Shown: positions 26,918 through 41,099 of the stretch, piece by piece
Layout: every line of letters begins with the position of its first letter
Numbering within the stretch: position 1 is the first letter of the stretch
NCBI RefSeq assembly: GCF_000208745.1
Contig: NC_030855.1
Span: 1,799,664 to 1,863,663, forward strand
Direction of reading: 5' to 3'
Source of the DNA: Theobroma cacao
Taxonomy: Eukaryota > Streptophyta > Magnoliopsida > Malvales > Malvaceae
Length of the DNA stretch: 64,000 nt
Notes under the pieces: model-generated
The model's input: only the letters and a program-made list of their open reading frames with translations
Databases searched by the model: none
What the model was told of the DNA's origin: nothing
Made by a program: the position numbers and the translations under genes

Positions 26918-27122
26918 GACCTTTTTCTTCTTTTTTTTATTTTGTTGATTTGTTTTGATATTTTAGTTTAATAATAATAGTATTCAATGAATTCTTATTG
27001 AGGATTTCAATAATTATTTGCAATTCACTATCTGGATTAATCGACCAAATTAAGTAAAATTAATATATTTATAATCAAGTTTGAGTGGATTCAGATAATA
27101 AAACTATTTTGGTCATAAGTTC
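26918..27122 (+). repeat. Direct repeat copy 2
   Basis: This is the partner of the copy at 26378-26582. It starts in the equivalent GACCTTTTTCTTC stretch and ends in a matching GGTCATAAGTTC. The copies do not start with TG or end with CA, so a miniature LTR element is not proven. Confidence 0.75.
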
Positions 27123-28382
27123 AAAAAATATTTTTATACACTTATTGTTCAAACTTGATTACAAATAATAATTTTTAGACATAATATTTAAATAACTCTC
27201 TAAATTATTCAACAAGATTTCAATAAGTTCTTAATTTTTTATTACTTTTAATTAAGTCTGTATATTTTCATTTGAATCTAATAAGCCTTTATAATTAATA
27301 ATTAACTAATGATAATTAATTAAAATATCACTTGTCATTTTATATTTACATAACACTGACATAACATTGATGTAAAAGATAAAAAATGTTACATGTTAGT
27401 ATGCTATATTAACATATCACGTCATTATCAATAGTATTATATTAGTATGTCATATTATTATCAATTATAATATGTTAGTTTAGCACATCAACAATATGTA
27501 ATATAAAATAACAAATGATATTTTTACTAAATCAATTATTAGTCATAAGAGTTTGACTCAAAATAAAAAGTATAAAGGCTTATTTGGCTCAATATAAAAA
27601 TGCAAGGGCTTAACATAATAAAAATATAAGAAATTATTTGAATTTTTTTAAATACTTTAGGAGTCCTTTTAGATATTGTGCTTAATTTTTAATATTATAT
27701 ATATTAGTTTTTGTTTATCAACATTTTATAATTAAAACAATACTTATTAAAATTAAGTAAGGATTCTAAATATGATTTTAAAATTTATTTTATTTTTTAT
27801 GAATTAATCTTAATTTATTAATCTAATTTTTGTAAGAAATAATTTTATATTTTTTAATCAAGTATTTAGCATATTGTATTTAAGATATTTGGATACAAGT
27901 CGAGGAACAATTCCAAATCTTAATAGAATATTTATAGGGTTCGACTACCTTATCAGTTGACATTCCTTGTTCTGATTTAGGATCATGAAATGAAATTAAT
28001 TCATTTTTGTCCAACTCAATTAGATAAATTAAAAAAAAATAACATTAATTAAAAATATTAACTTTTATAAAATTAATATATTTTAATTTTATTAAATTAA
28101 TATTTATTGTCACATGCTTGCAAATGAAGTCTTAACAAAACCTTAGTAAATAATTTCTATTACTAGGTTTTGAACAAAGTTTTTTCCTAATATATTTTCA
28201 AAATTCTCGTAAAACATGATTTCTACACATTTACGATAAATTAAATTAATATTTATTTTCATTTAAATGAATTCTTAAGAAAATTTTAATAAATAGTTTC
28301 TATTACTAGCCTTTTAACGTTACAATTTCAGAATTCAAATCAATTTCTTGAATTTGATAAAATAAATATATATATATTATGA
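27123..28382. other. AT-rich intergenic DNA
   Basis: No gene is seen. Imperfect internal repetition of TATATTAGTATGTCATATTA-like words occurs near 27390-27490. This suggests an old unidentified transposon. Confidence 0.4.
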
Positions 28383-28700
28383 TTTGCTTATAAGCCTTTT
28401 ATCAATCAACAACTAAAAGCCAGATAGTATAGAAAATCCATACAAATAGATAAAGTGACACAACCGAAGCGCAAGAATTGCAAAAAGCCCATGCGAATGA
28501 ACCCAAGAAATAGAAGGAAATGGAAGAATGAAAGAGAAGAAGGGAGCACAGAGACATCAAAACAAGAGAGCAAAAACACAAACCCGATGAAGGCCCCCTA
28601 AATAAAGGGGAAAACCCGAAAACACCTTTCAATGCAATCTTAAAAATCCAAAACGCCCATAAGTTCTCCTGAAATTACTGGACTCCATCACCTTTTTCTG
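28383..28700 (-). mobile_element. LINE-like 3' tail remnant
   Basis: Read on the minus strand this is a T-rich segment free of stops for about 75 codons. It runs through a TTGTTTTGATGTCTCTGTG-like stretch and ends in TTGATTGATAAAAGGC. This is the form of many plant LINE 3' ends. No reverse transcriptase sequence remains. It could also be another truncated retroelement. Confidence 0.35.
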
Positions 28701-30350
28701 CAAAACCTCAAAACATCATCCATGTAACAACCAAATTACAAAACCACATGTCGCATCTTGAAAGCCCTTTGTTGGTTAAAATCATAATACTTTAGATTTG
28801 ATCCTTTATGTAATACTGTACTATATTCTACTTAACAATTTGAATTCAATTATTATATGATTCTATTATATACTATTTCAAATATTCTTTATATAATAAC
28901 TGAAATTTGTAAATGATAATTTAAAAATATAATAAGTTAAAATAGTAAATATTATTTATCTAAAGTATAATGACTTTTACTTGCAGATTATACTTGACAT
29001 CTGTCTTTGATATTTTAACATGTTTAAAGAGCATTTTCGACTTCATAGTTCTGTTTCTCCTTTCTTCCTCACCTTACTCCTTCCGTCCATGCTTTTGATT
29101 GCAGAAAAAGAGTTGTTTGTGTTGTGAAAAAAGAAGAAAGCATGAAGAAAACAGGAGAGGAGGAGGGCTTGGGTCAACGAGATTTTTTTTTTTGTATTAT
29201 TTACTTCTATTTTCGTTTCTTTTAGGTTGCCAATTTTTTTTGTGTTCTTTTTTTTATTTATTTTTTAATATTAACAGCCGCAAAAGCAAGAAAGAGAACA
29301 GTTAGGTTTGAATTTCAGACCAAAAAATTTCATTCCGACCCTCGTACTTGTAATGTTGTTGGGCACTTTTACGCTTGAATGTCTCTAAAACACTTAATAC
29401 AGTTTTACCTCATGCATAAAAAATTCATACATAAAATCACCTACATTGTTTAAAAAAAATCAAAATGTTTTTTTAATAGCAAATGAGCATCTGGTACTTT
29501 CGTTGAAAAGAAGAAAAGAAACGGAAAAAAAAAAAATCAATCACACCCATTCTTTGATGGTATCAAACATTACACACATCAATTGTTTTGTTGAACTAAA
29601 GTCCTGTAGCTCCAATTTTGAAGCAAGTCAATCAGTCCACCAAAGAATCTTGATTTAGCCATCAATCTTCAAACCCTTGATTGATGTTCGGTGACTTTGT
29701 TTGATGTTAAAGATATATCGTCTGCTCATGTTATGTTCATCTCCCATGCTGCAACTTTAGCTGAGCTGTAATTGTCCTTTCACAATATTTCAGAACAAAT
29801 ATGCCTATATATTTGTCTCTGGAAATTGGAACACCTTGCCAAAACATGAACTTAGAATGTACTAACTTTTGTGGTAGGGATATTTAGAATAAACGCATGA
29901 AAATTTTTTAACTTGTAAACCAGCGTAATTTATTATCTTATTTTCTACATATATATGTAACTTTTTTGACCAAAAATAAATTATCGTTTTATTCATGTAC
30001 GATAGTAAATTCATTACTTTATTTTTTTACCTTTAGAAATTGTCTAGAGGAGGTAAATTTTTTAAGAAGTAATAATATTATGGATTCAGTCTCTTTATGT
30101 AGTTATGGATGATTAAAACAAAAAACTTGAGTTAATTTCAAAGCAATATACTATTAAATGGAAAGAATATACCGATATCTTTATGTTGAATATTGTAATA
30201 ATCTCATATTTGTCCTAAACTATACCACAAATGTTATCCGTAGATATGTCAAATATCAATCACCAAAATCTAAAGTATATTGATTTTATTATATAATGAT
30301 AATATTTTATAAAATTCTAAAGTATATTTTATAAGGTCTTTATAAAATTC
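28701..30350. other. AT-rich intergenic DNA
   Basis: Short open frames here (for example 29099-29305) are low-complexity Lys/Phe-rich translations with no recognisable domain. I see no gene. Confidence 0.4.
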
Positions 30351-30386
30351 TATAAACCCATAACGTAGTGCGGGCCTTCCACTAGT
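30350..30386 (+). mobile_element. Helitron-like 3' terminus
   Basis: The sequence has an imperfect short hairpin, CCCATAACGTAGTGCGGG, followed after 6 bases by CACTAGTTT. Plant Helitrons end in a GC-rich hairpin followed by CTAG and insert 5' of a T, which this fits. The 5' end was not found and no Rep/helicase sequence is visible, so this would be a non-autonomous or truncated element. Confidence 0.35.
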
Positions 30387-32265
30387 TTAATAGTTAAAAC
30401 GATAATTATATAAAAAATACAAATATTTCCACAATTTAAAAGATAAATATCTTAAATCTTTACAAATTAATCTGTAAATTATTCAATGTTATTAGAATTT
30501 TCTCTATTTCTCGCTATAGATGTGTAACTATTTAAATAGAATTTGTTCATCGGATTTGTCAATTTTGCTTCGACTTTTCATTACACGTGATTTGTAAAGA
30601 TTCTGACATGCTTGATCATTCGCTTGAAGTTCTGTATTAGTCAATCATTCAGTCCAAGCTTTGATCTTCATTCTTGGTGATTGTGCAAACAGACTCATCA
30701 TCTTGAGTGAAGTTAACATAAGCATCTATCGTATTAATTTTATTGATCAATTTCATATTCGGATTGAGTTAAAATAATTATACAGATTATTTAATTAAAA
30801 TTATTATACAATATTATTATATAATTTGACTAAACAAAAAAAATATAATTATCTTAACAGGTTAGTCTCTGTTCATATTATGATCACTTCACCTTATACC
30901 ATGAAGAGTCATTTTTTTCTAGGGTTGAGTTTATTATTTATATGTTTATTTCATATCATTTTTTTCATAAGCTTTTAGTTTTTTGTTACAAAATTATGAA
31001 ATTAATTAATTATAAATACCATTGAAAGATTTAATTAGCCTTCAAATCATTTAAAAATTAATATCAAAATAAAATTTAATTCATTGAATTATAATCCAGT
31101 TTAATTAATATCTTGAAAAAGCAATTAGCATTAGAGTTCCATTGATCAAATTAATATTGATTCCAAATTTACTGTAGATACTAAAAATGCCCTTGTTTTG
31201 TTACTTTTTCCCTTTTCAATTTTTTTCTATATTAATCAATTTCCTTATCACTAGGGGCATGCTTGGTTGGAAAAATAAAATAGTCATTCTTTTCCTATTT
31301 TTATTCTTGAGATAAAAATATTATTTGAATATAATAAATTTAATAAAGAATATTATTTAGTATTATTTAAATTTAATGAAGAATATATTTTATGTTTTAA
31401 CTTTAAATATTATTTATTTATAATAAAAGGTTCAATTATCTTTTAATATAAAAGATTATTAAATTATAGTAAAAATATATTTGTATTTTGATGAACATAT
31501 TATTTAATTATAGCAAAAGTCATTTTGATTTTATTACTTAGAATATTTTTAACTTTTAACAAAATTAATTTTTTAATTTTAATAAAGAGTATTTTTTTTC
31601 TCATCATAGTATTTTTGTTTTTTAATTAAAAATTTTTAAATTTTAATAAAGTGTATTTTTATTATTTATCCATTATTTCTTAATTATTTTTTAAAATTAT
31701 TTCTATTAACTAAATAATAAAATAAGTAATAATAATAATAATTTTTATCCTATTATATTCTCATGAATTAATCTATAATAATTATTATTTTTCTATTTTA
31801 TTTTTTTGAAATGAATATTCTATTTTCATTTTATTTTTTTCAGTTAACAAAGCATGCTGTAGATTTTTTTTTTCAAATTAATGGTAATCAATATATTTAA
31901 AACTAAAGATAATTTCATATATTTATCTCAAAGTTAATATATAATTGAATTAAAAATAAATTTAAAATATTTAATACATAATTGAATTTAAATTTTTTTC
32001 ATAAATATAGAAAGAAAAAACTCCCGCATCGAAACGCGGAGTTTTGCCTAAAGTCGCCATTAGAGACACACGAAAAGGACCAGAAACCCAAATCCTTCGC
32101 TGTATTGTATCTTTCTTGCGTTCACTCCCTCCATTGTTGTGATAATATGTGCTCTTTACAGCACTGATTATAGAAAATTTATCTTCTTTGAAAGCAATTG
32201 TTTGCGATTTGCCGGCGAAGAATTTGTGTTTTGGTATTGATTGTTAAGGTTATAAGAAGAAGGAA
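30387..32265. other. AT-rich intergenic DNA and upstream region of the zinc-finger gene
   Basis: I see no gene. The last 250 bases (about 32010-32265) are less AT-rich, read like a plant 5' UTR and probably hold the transcription start of the downstream gene. Confidence 0.4.
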
Positions 32266-35200
32266 ATGGATGCGCAAGCAAGGAACAAAGCGTTGTTTCG
32301 TGCTAAATTGAATGCACAGAAGAAGGACAAGCGCATAGATTCCCCCCTTGTCAGGTAAACTAACCACATCTCTGCCATGTAAGCATATACTTCAGCCATG
32401 AAGTGGATGTATTATTGTTCTGGTGATGCTTTTCTATTTTGGGATTTTTTCCCTAATGTTGAAAGTGTTTTAGACGTGCTTTTCTATGCCTGTTTTCTAA
32501 AGAGTTAGTGTGAAATATATCCTTCTGGATATTGAAGCACTATGCTGTGGGGAAACTTTTGGCAGGTTTGCATCGGAATTCTTCTTGCTTTTTGGGTTGA
32601 TTGTACTGTTGTTATGGTTATGTTGCAAAATGGCATCGTTTTCTTGAGGACGTTGCTTTTGGAAGATGTTATTTCCTCTAGAGACGGTCATTTTTTGTGT
32701 TTGGAGGAGAGGAAAGCATGTGCTTGTCGTTGTCTACATTCTTAAGTATACAATCAGGATGCGTGAAAATGGGATGCGCAATTGTGCTTCTTGTCAATTG
32801 ATTTCTTTAAGTCTGTCCCATTTGCTATTTGCTGTTTCACTTTGCATCTTCCAAGGGTGATTGTTATGTTAAGCCTAAGTTAGTCATGACTTATTTGCTG
32901 ACCGGATTTTCTCTTTCTTTTCTTTTGCACATAACAGGTACAATGAATTGGATCAACCTGTCTGCAGGATTTGTGATGTCGTTCTGAAGTCTGAGTCCCA
33001 TTGGGATGCACACCAAGCTTCTCGTAAACATCATGAGGTAATGTTTTGTTTTCCGTGTGAATGACAATTAGAACCCTGACACAACTCTCTGCCGAAAGTA
33101 GGTTCAAAATGTTGCTATGATGTTAATGTATTTAATGAGTGCAGTTGCTTTTTCATTACTGTACGTGTATGTAGCTCTGATTTCTAAGAACTGATCTCTT
33201 ACTGACTTGCATAATCTTTGTTGCACAAAAATTGGTACAGATATTCGTGCTATTATCACTTCTTTACTCTTCCATGCATGGATTAATTTCGTAAGGGCTA
33301 TGTAAAATGTTTAGTTCTAGATTTTCCTATCAGTTGAGGCATTTCACTAGCTTTACCAGATACATGGGGATGAAGAGTGATCAGGTTTCAGTCTTAGGTA
33401 TCTTGTAATAAGCTCCATTGGTTTGAAGAGACTGTTGCTGTCTTCCTATAAAGATCCTTGTGTATCTTGATTTCAAGTAATCCAGATTTATACCTTTAGG
33501 TTATCATTACCCACTGTTTGGAAAATGCGTTATCATTTTTAAGTTTAGCATTATCTTTTGGTTGGTAGGAGGTCGTGTTAGGTTGGGGTGGTCTTTGAGT
33601 AACTGCATAGGCAAATGACTGAATTCTGCTAAACTCTTTGCTGCATTTGGTATGGATAAGGAAGCATAGTTAAATATGCATGTGTGGGAACTCATCAGGC
33701 ATGGCTCTTGTACTGGACGTCTGATGATATTGGGTGCCTTTGAGAACAGTCTTGAAGTCATTTATTAGGTATTGGAGACAGTTGATTGGTATGATGGTTT
33801 CGGGGTGTGTAGAGAATGCTACAACATAACAAATATGTGTTTCTTGTTCTTTTTACTTTGAAATAAATATGCTAGGTTCTTTTCTTATAATCTTTACAGT
33901 TTAAGGAATTACTTTTTGTCAGATTAGTTGTGATTTGATTATTCTATTGCCAAATATTGGTGTAATTTTGCAAGGTTGAGGAGGAAGAATTTGACTATAT
34001 TTAAACTAGAACTTGCACCGTTCATTTGCTTCCTTAATCTTAGGGCATATGTTCTTCCTATGATTGTTTATGGACCATAATCTGAAAGGTTTTTGGAAAT
34101 GTGCTTTTGACAGTTGTCGACTCATGTAAATTGTTTAGTCTCACTTTGAATGATTTATCGATTTGACCAGATCAAGTCTTTGAGTTGATATATCCCAGTA
34201 TTATCTCTTTTCTTGAAACAGAGATGGGTGGATTTCAAGTCAATATCTGATCTTCTACAGCATTTTTTCATTTGTTTGTCTATTTATTAAATATTTAGTG
34301 AGGTCATTTAGCTTCAAATATTGTGATTGTGTTCTTTACTTTATAGCTATGATATATATTAGCAGTCTTCCTGCTAAATGTGAAAACTTTTCTTGCAATG
34401 ATTGTTATGAGTTATCTTGAAATATTCTTGGGTTAATTCATAATTTGGGGCAAAATCGAAACGACCTCCAGCTTTGAAACTTCCTATAATGGGAGATGTA
34501 GAATAGGAGTAGAAGTAAGACTTGAATCCTTGGCATCATGCTTAATTTTTTTCCAAGTATTTTACGATTAGGATCTGCAGTTTCACTTTCTTCATTGATT
34601 ATATGTTCCATTATTTATTTGTTTCACATCGATCACATGTTCCATGATTTGTTTGCTGCCACACTTTTACTTTTATCTTCTCTCATTCGTATTTGAGAAT
34701 TTACTAATGAGAGGCTTTATGTTGGGACAGGCAATTAATAACTTAAAAGCTAATGCAGCTAAGCGTACTCAGGCTAGCAATACACAATCTGGGCTGCCTC
34801 TGGGTTTTTTTGATAATAATGGGACAGGGAAGCAAAAAACTGGTAAGAATTATTGGATATTTCTGTATTTTTTTTGACTGCATAGATTGATTCTCTAACA
34901 AAAATGCTGTTCATAGCTGCTTTACTTTTGATACTAGAGTCAAGATTTATTTTATCTTAGTATCTGTAGAAGAGGTATAAATGCATGAGAATAAGTGAAG
35001 CAGGAGTTTTTTTGTGGATGCTTTTATCAGTTTAAACAGTACTAGTGCCTTAGTTCATGTATTGTGTGAAAGGTTTTTGTTTGTTAAATAATTGGGGAAA
35101 TTTATCAATTATCTGAACTGTGTGCTTTGCAAATTGATATCACTCTTTTTCTCTGTATTATCAATGCTACAAAGGATCTATTTAGTGGTCATATCCTCAT

Positions 35201-38200
35201 TCCCATCTTTGCCTTTTGTGTTGGATATGTGTTGACACAGAAGAGTTGAATCTACATTGGATTTATTCCACATTCCCATTTATGGAGTCTCTAAATTTAG
35301 GATCCAAGCATCTTTTTCTTTTTCATTTTTTGGTAGTTGCTGATAGCTAGGCCTTTCTCTATCTTCTGATCGTCATTGCATTTCATGGTCTCTTTTTTAT
35401 AATATATTTCATGGCTTCTTAAGACATGCCTTCACCAATTAAATGCTAAAATATAAGCAAGTAGCCATATTTCTTATAAGTTTCAAAATTTATTAAATTA
35501 TTACTTCATCAAGTTCATTTATCTTTTTTCGTTTGTCAGACTCTATTTTGCTAGCTGAGACAATAAAAGGACATTTTACAGGGGATAAAAGAAGTGCTTT
35601 TGGTCTAACATATCTAAGACCTAGAATATGAGTGGTATATCTGTTCTATATGTGAAATTATAGGAATTGTTAATTCTTTTGTAGTATCAGTTAGGCATCC
35701 AACCGTATGATAGGTGTCTTACCATCCGATAAGAAAAGATCTAGGGGTATCTTTATTTCATAGGTTCAGATATGTAGAGGATTTAAGTTGTGTAAGTCGT
35801 CAATAGTGCAAAAGGTTATATTTTTCAGGCAGGTTTACACATGTACAAGTGTCTACAGTATGAAATATCTGAGTGGTGGTACCATGATTCAAAGGTTTGG
35901 ATTTGAAGTATGAAGCAGCTATGATTCTGATTTCAGATAAAGGCTAATTACACCAAATTAAACCTTCTTTGAACCAAAAGGCTCCATATATATATTTTGC
36001 TCAGCCAAGCTTGTGTTTATATTGTAATTTGTAACTATCATATTGTAATTAGACTTGACATAATAAATTCTCTTTTGTAACAGAGACTGTCAAGTTGCCG
36101 GATTCTAATTCAAACAAAAAGCTGGGAATTTTAGCACAAACTCATGCTATGGAGTCACTTTATTCAGAGAAGGAGAAGGATGATCCCCCTCAAAGTAGTG
36201 TCACTCAAACCAAAAAGATTCAGCCACCCAAGTCAAGACAGGTCACAGGGTTAGAAACAAAGCAAGTGAGGGGATCTCTTCCTGATGACTTCTTTGATAA
36301 GGATGAAGCCAATTTACCTGTGAATGGCATGAAGCCTGCTAGGGATAATAAACAGAAATCAATGCAGGCCACTGCTCTAGAAACCAAGCAAGCAAAGGGA
36401 GCTCTTCCTGAAGGATTCTTTGACAATAAGGAAGCTGATTTGCGTGCTCGTGGCATTAAACCAGTTAAGATAGATGTCAAGTAAGTTCCTAGTTTGATGC
36501 GTTAATGCATATTCACAGGCCATTATTTTCTGACTTGAATATTATATACCTTCTCTTGCAAAACAATATTTCTTCTGAAAAATTTCAAGGATTAAGAAAC
36601 TATGATGAATACATTTACACTAGTGTTCCTACTTTGTCCTGATATGAATAACACAGCAATTTTGTGCTCTTTGTAATTAGCTGATGAATAGGTATGATAC
36701 TGATATATTAAGTCCATAACTAAGTTGGTCTTGAGAGACTAATTCAGCTGTCAATTTACGTGAATCCTAAATATTTGATTGAACATTGAAGAATCAAATA
36801 AAAATTAGGATAATTTTAGTCATTTTATCTGTCGTAAAATAATAGTAATTTTATCTCTCTAAGAACCAGGATAGAATCCCACATGGGACATCCAATTGTT
36901 TTTTTTCCTTTTAGCTTCTTCTTCTTCTACTTCTTTTTTTTTTTTTAAGTGTGCAGTTTAAAAGTCACCATTCCTGGAATTTTTCTTTCCATTTACAAAG
37001 TGGTTACAATAAGGATAGTTATAGTACCAGGGAGTCGTTGAAATTTTGATAATAATATGGTTATTGACTTAGTCCATGGCCAATTTTTTAGAGGCATCTT
37101 AAAATTAAAATAAAGACCTACTTTTCTGTTCCCAATTATAAGATTATAATGCTCCCATGGAAGATCTACGTCCTTTTTTTCCCTGTAAAATATGTGTTGT
37201 TCAGTACAAAGGTTTTAGTGGATGCCTCAAAGAACTCAGATTAACTTATTTTTTAAAAAAGAATTGTTGTCTAGGTGGAGGTTAATTTTATTTATTTAAG
37301 TGGAGTATATGAAGGATTCTTGAATCTTAAAGTCATTGTTAATATCTTCATGGTTTTCTTCGTGGAAGTTATATAAAATGTTAAATATAATTGCACTTTG
37401 TGGTTGTTTTAAGATGACTTGTTTCCTGATCCAAATTAATAGGTGATTGCTAGACCATGGTTGCTGTTGTCATTAGTGGACTGGTTGAGATATTCGTTTA
37501 TGATTGGTCAAAGTAATAAAACTTTATTGACATCATTCTGCGATTGTGTTTCTTCTGGTAGACATGGATGGGTGGTTTTATCATTTAAGAAACCGTTGTA
37601 TTCACACACATCCAAAGAGGAGTGGCAGTTTGTATGACTCTGTGAATTTTTGGATTTGGCACTTGACTTGGTGCTCTTGCAATGAGACTCTGGAGACAAG
37701 GAATGTTAACTTGCATGTTTAGGATATAACAATTTTTTTTTTTTTGGGTAGTGGTAGAATCATTCATTATGTTAGTTGGTGGCAGTGATCCTTAAGTATG
37801 CCATTATTTCAAAATTGATGTTGATGAGTTGTTAATCATGGTGTGTAGATTTGCAATAACATAATCTGCTCTAAGAAAATTTAGGATTGGGAAACATGCA
37901 TGTAGGAGTAAAAATTTTTTAAATTTAGCCAAGGTTGAATGGGTATAAGATGATACATTTTCTGTGGGGAGAGTGCTAAAGTCAAACAATACAGAGATGC
38001 AGCATTCTGATTGATTGATACCTACTCTGAGGAGCTTTTGCAGGATGGACATATGCTAGTTTAGAGATTAAGTTATTTAGGACTTTATTTTATATTTTAC
38101 AGGTTCGATTGTCATCTTTACATATATTTAGGCTTTTCTAGATTTAGGATATTGTATATTAACTAGTATTTTACTTCTTTTCCGAATATTTGGGTTTTAG

Positions 38201-40021
38201 GGCTATATTTGGTATTTTGCAATTAGACTTTTGGGTTTAGTTATATATACCTATGTTGTTTTAGTTTAGGGTAGGCTTGGGTTTATGAATTATTGATATT
38301 TTCGGGATATTTTAGTATTAGAAATTGATATTTGAGAATTTGATTGAGAATTCAGATTATTTCTTGAGTGTTTTGATTTTTTATCTTGTTCTGCACCAGG
38401 AGCATAAGGTTCCCAAATGCATCTTGATTTGCACACCTTGCTCAGATATTACTTTAAATGTTGTTGGCTATTGTGCATGTATAGGTCAAATAAACCTTTT
38501 CCGTTATGCAAAAAGTTCTGATTTTGTGGATATTTGAATAATTAAATGTATTTGGTGCAGAAGATTGATGGAGAAGTTAGGATAAACCATGTTTTGCTAG
38601 AATAGTATGAAAAATAGGATGACTCATCTTCCTAGTATGAAATTTACTCAATCCTATCGAAAAGGAGAGGATTCCTATGGGCTAGGATTGTGGATTAGAT
38701 ACCTTATTTTTATGCTTTCTATTCTAACCTTAAGAGCTTGCTTTTTCTTAAAAAAAATTGTATTTATTGTACAATGGTATAGAAAGTCGTAACATTTGAC
38801 CAATGATAAAATAATCATCCATTCTTAGTCTTGTACACGCCAAACATGGTGTATATGATAAAATAAGTTTGTATGATTACTAACGAATAAATTACTTTGT
38901 ACCTAATTTAAATGTCAATGGACTGTTAAGAACTCATAATAATTATCATCATCATCAGTCTCAAGTGTTTTAACGGTTACTAAAGAATAAATTACTTTTT
39001 AATTAAAATATAAATGGATTGTGGTATAGTTGTACATATTGTACAAAGTATTAAAAAAAATTAAAAAAAAAAATAGATCATCACCCCTCACAACACTCAA
39101 GACATAGGAACACTTTTTTTTTTTTAATGAACCTTAAATATTCAACAATTTTTTGTTTAGAATCTTTTGTATTTCCCCTTCTTTCTTTAGGTCGCATGAA
39201 TTAATTATATTTTGGTACTAAAATATTTATTTTGGAGGATAATCTTCTCTAGCAATTTGAAAATTAAAGGAAATTAAGAGAAATGCATGAATATGAAGTC
39301 ACTGCATGCTAGAAGCCACTGTGGTGTTTTATACATGATAGATTAAGAAGTTTCATGAGATCTGGAAATTTTTAGTTGCACTGATTTATCTCCTTCAGAT
39401 TTAATTTGCAGTAGATAATTGGTCCAAACTATCTACTATTTGTATATGTTTTCTTGGAACAAAACTTTGAATTGATTTTACATCCTGATCAGAGATGAGT
39501 ACAAGGAATTTGAAAAGTTGATTCAAGAGGATTTGCAAGGGGTGGATGATCGCATGGAAGAAGAGGAGGTTAGGTCTTTTTATCTCCTTGCAGTGCTCAC
39601 TCTGGCTGTTTTTTCTGCCTTGTAATTCAGCTACTCTACAGACTTGAATAATAATCTGTTGTTGCAACTTGCAGATTGATGCAGCTGAAATGATAGAAGA
39701 GGCTGAATCTTTGGAGCAAAAGTAAGTTTATTGTGCCTGTCCAAGTTCGTGGCACTGTCATCCACCCTTTCATTTTTCACTGTGAATAAAAAGCAACTTA
39801 TTATTCTCTTCACCCATTTTATTTATCTTTTCTACCCCTTCAGGGTTTACAAGGAGAAAGTGGAAATGTTGCGGAAGAGGAAACTGGAATTGCAGGCCAC
39901 TAGATTGAATAAACGTGGTAGGACAAAAGCTGATAGCAAGGAATCTAAGAGTGAAGAGTCTTCTAGTGATGATGACAGTGATGAGAATTTTGCAGTTGAC
40001 TGGAGAGCTCAACATCTGTGA
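32266..40021 (+). CDS. ZNF830: C2H2 zinc-finger protein of the ZNF830 (CCDC16/OMCG1) type
   Basis: Exons are 32266-32354, 32938-33037, 34731-34842, 36084-36480, 39493-39568, 39675-39721 and 39844-40021. They total 999 bases, or 332 residues and TGA. The start MDAQARNKALFRAKLNAQKK is Lys-rich. It is followed by one U1/JAZ-type finger near residues 38-59 (CRICDVVL then HWDAHQASRKH, spacing C-x2-C-x12-H-x5-H). The middle repeats LP-x2-FFD three times. The C-terminal third is an acidic/basic coiled coil (DDRMEEEE, EMIEEAESLEQKVYKEKVEMLRKRK in part) ending in a Ser/Asp tract and FAVDWRAQHL. Animal ZNF830 is a nuclear factor linked to splicing and genome stability. The plant relative may be the protein described as ABA AND ROS SENSITIVE 1, which I recall and did not check. 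All introns are GT-AG. Confidence 0.9.
36481..39492 (+). other. 3.0 kb intron 4 of the zinc-finger gene
   Basis: This is the longest intron of the gene. The part around 37400-38800 differs in texture, with TTTAGGGCTATATTTGG and TTTTATCTTGTTCTGC-like words near 38200-38400. It may hold an old retroelement fragment. No coding domain is visible. Confidence 0.35.
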
Positions 40022-41099
40022 AGTCTATGGCAAACATGGGGTTAGTACTCCTTGGAACTGTGCATTTAATGAGAAGTTGCTGACTACAAAAGGAAAACTA
40101 ATAAAAGAGGGTGTCTGTTGTTTTGTGTTGTACAAATGTGGATTTAGACATCCAGAAAGAAATACACCTGAAACTGTGAGTGCTTTTATCTTCTTTAACA
40201 TTGACTAAAATATTATTTTCCAAATTGTGTATTTTAGATGGTTTTTTCGTATATGCTTCTTTTCCCCTTTTTGCACTTCCTGTTCTTAATTACAATTTAA
40301 ATAGGCCAAAGCATACAGAAACGAAGGTGCAAAGTGCTTTGTGTCAGTAAAAGAAGTCCAACAGTTTTTGTCCAAGCACAAATTTGTGTCCCTTAAAATT
40401 TTTTTAATTCTTTTCTTTTCTGCTGATGCGGGTGCAGATTTAGCAGTCAGATCAAGATCCAAGTACATTCTATCGAGGTTTATATCACACAAAGCAAATG
40501 AGCCTTGTCTTTTCGGGTTTATATAATCATTCACCTATGTGGCATAGCATCCATGGCCTCTGTATATAAGTTGGCTCATCAGGTTGTCAAAAGCTTTAAT
40601 TAGTGACTTTTCTTCGTAGACGGCTTCTTGTGGAATGATCACTTGTAAACTTGGTTTACAGCTTCCATGAGAATATCTCTTCTTGACTTGTATGGTTTTG
40701 ACGCCCAGCAGAAAGCTTATTGGGGTTGGGTTTCGGTTTATTAAAGATGTAATGTAGTTTGTCAAGAGTAACCTGATGCAAATGAAGATGGTTCAAATTT
40801 CAACTGGTTCTGCATCATGATTCTGATTCTGTTGCCTCGATTCTTTCCTTTTGTCAAAGAGGATAACGAATCCGAAGGCTATGCCTGATTTTGGTCTTAA
40901 CAATACATTAAATATGAATGGCCATGTTTTGCACAGATTCATTTTATCGTAAACCCTTTCTTAAATTAGGTTCACGCACTTGTTAGGATTTGTATTTGGT
41001 ACGTTATGCAATTGAATCAGTCTCGGGTTTCGACTTCAATTATTTCTCATGGTACAAGAATCAGTCATCCCATCGTCATTGTCTGATTGTGTCACGGGA
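40022..41099. other. 3' UTR of the zinc-finger gene and flank
   Basis: No further coding exon is supported after the TGA at 40019-40021. The first few hundred bases are presumably untranslated region. Confidence 0.4.
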
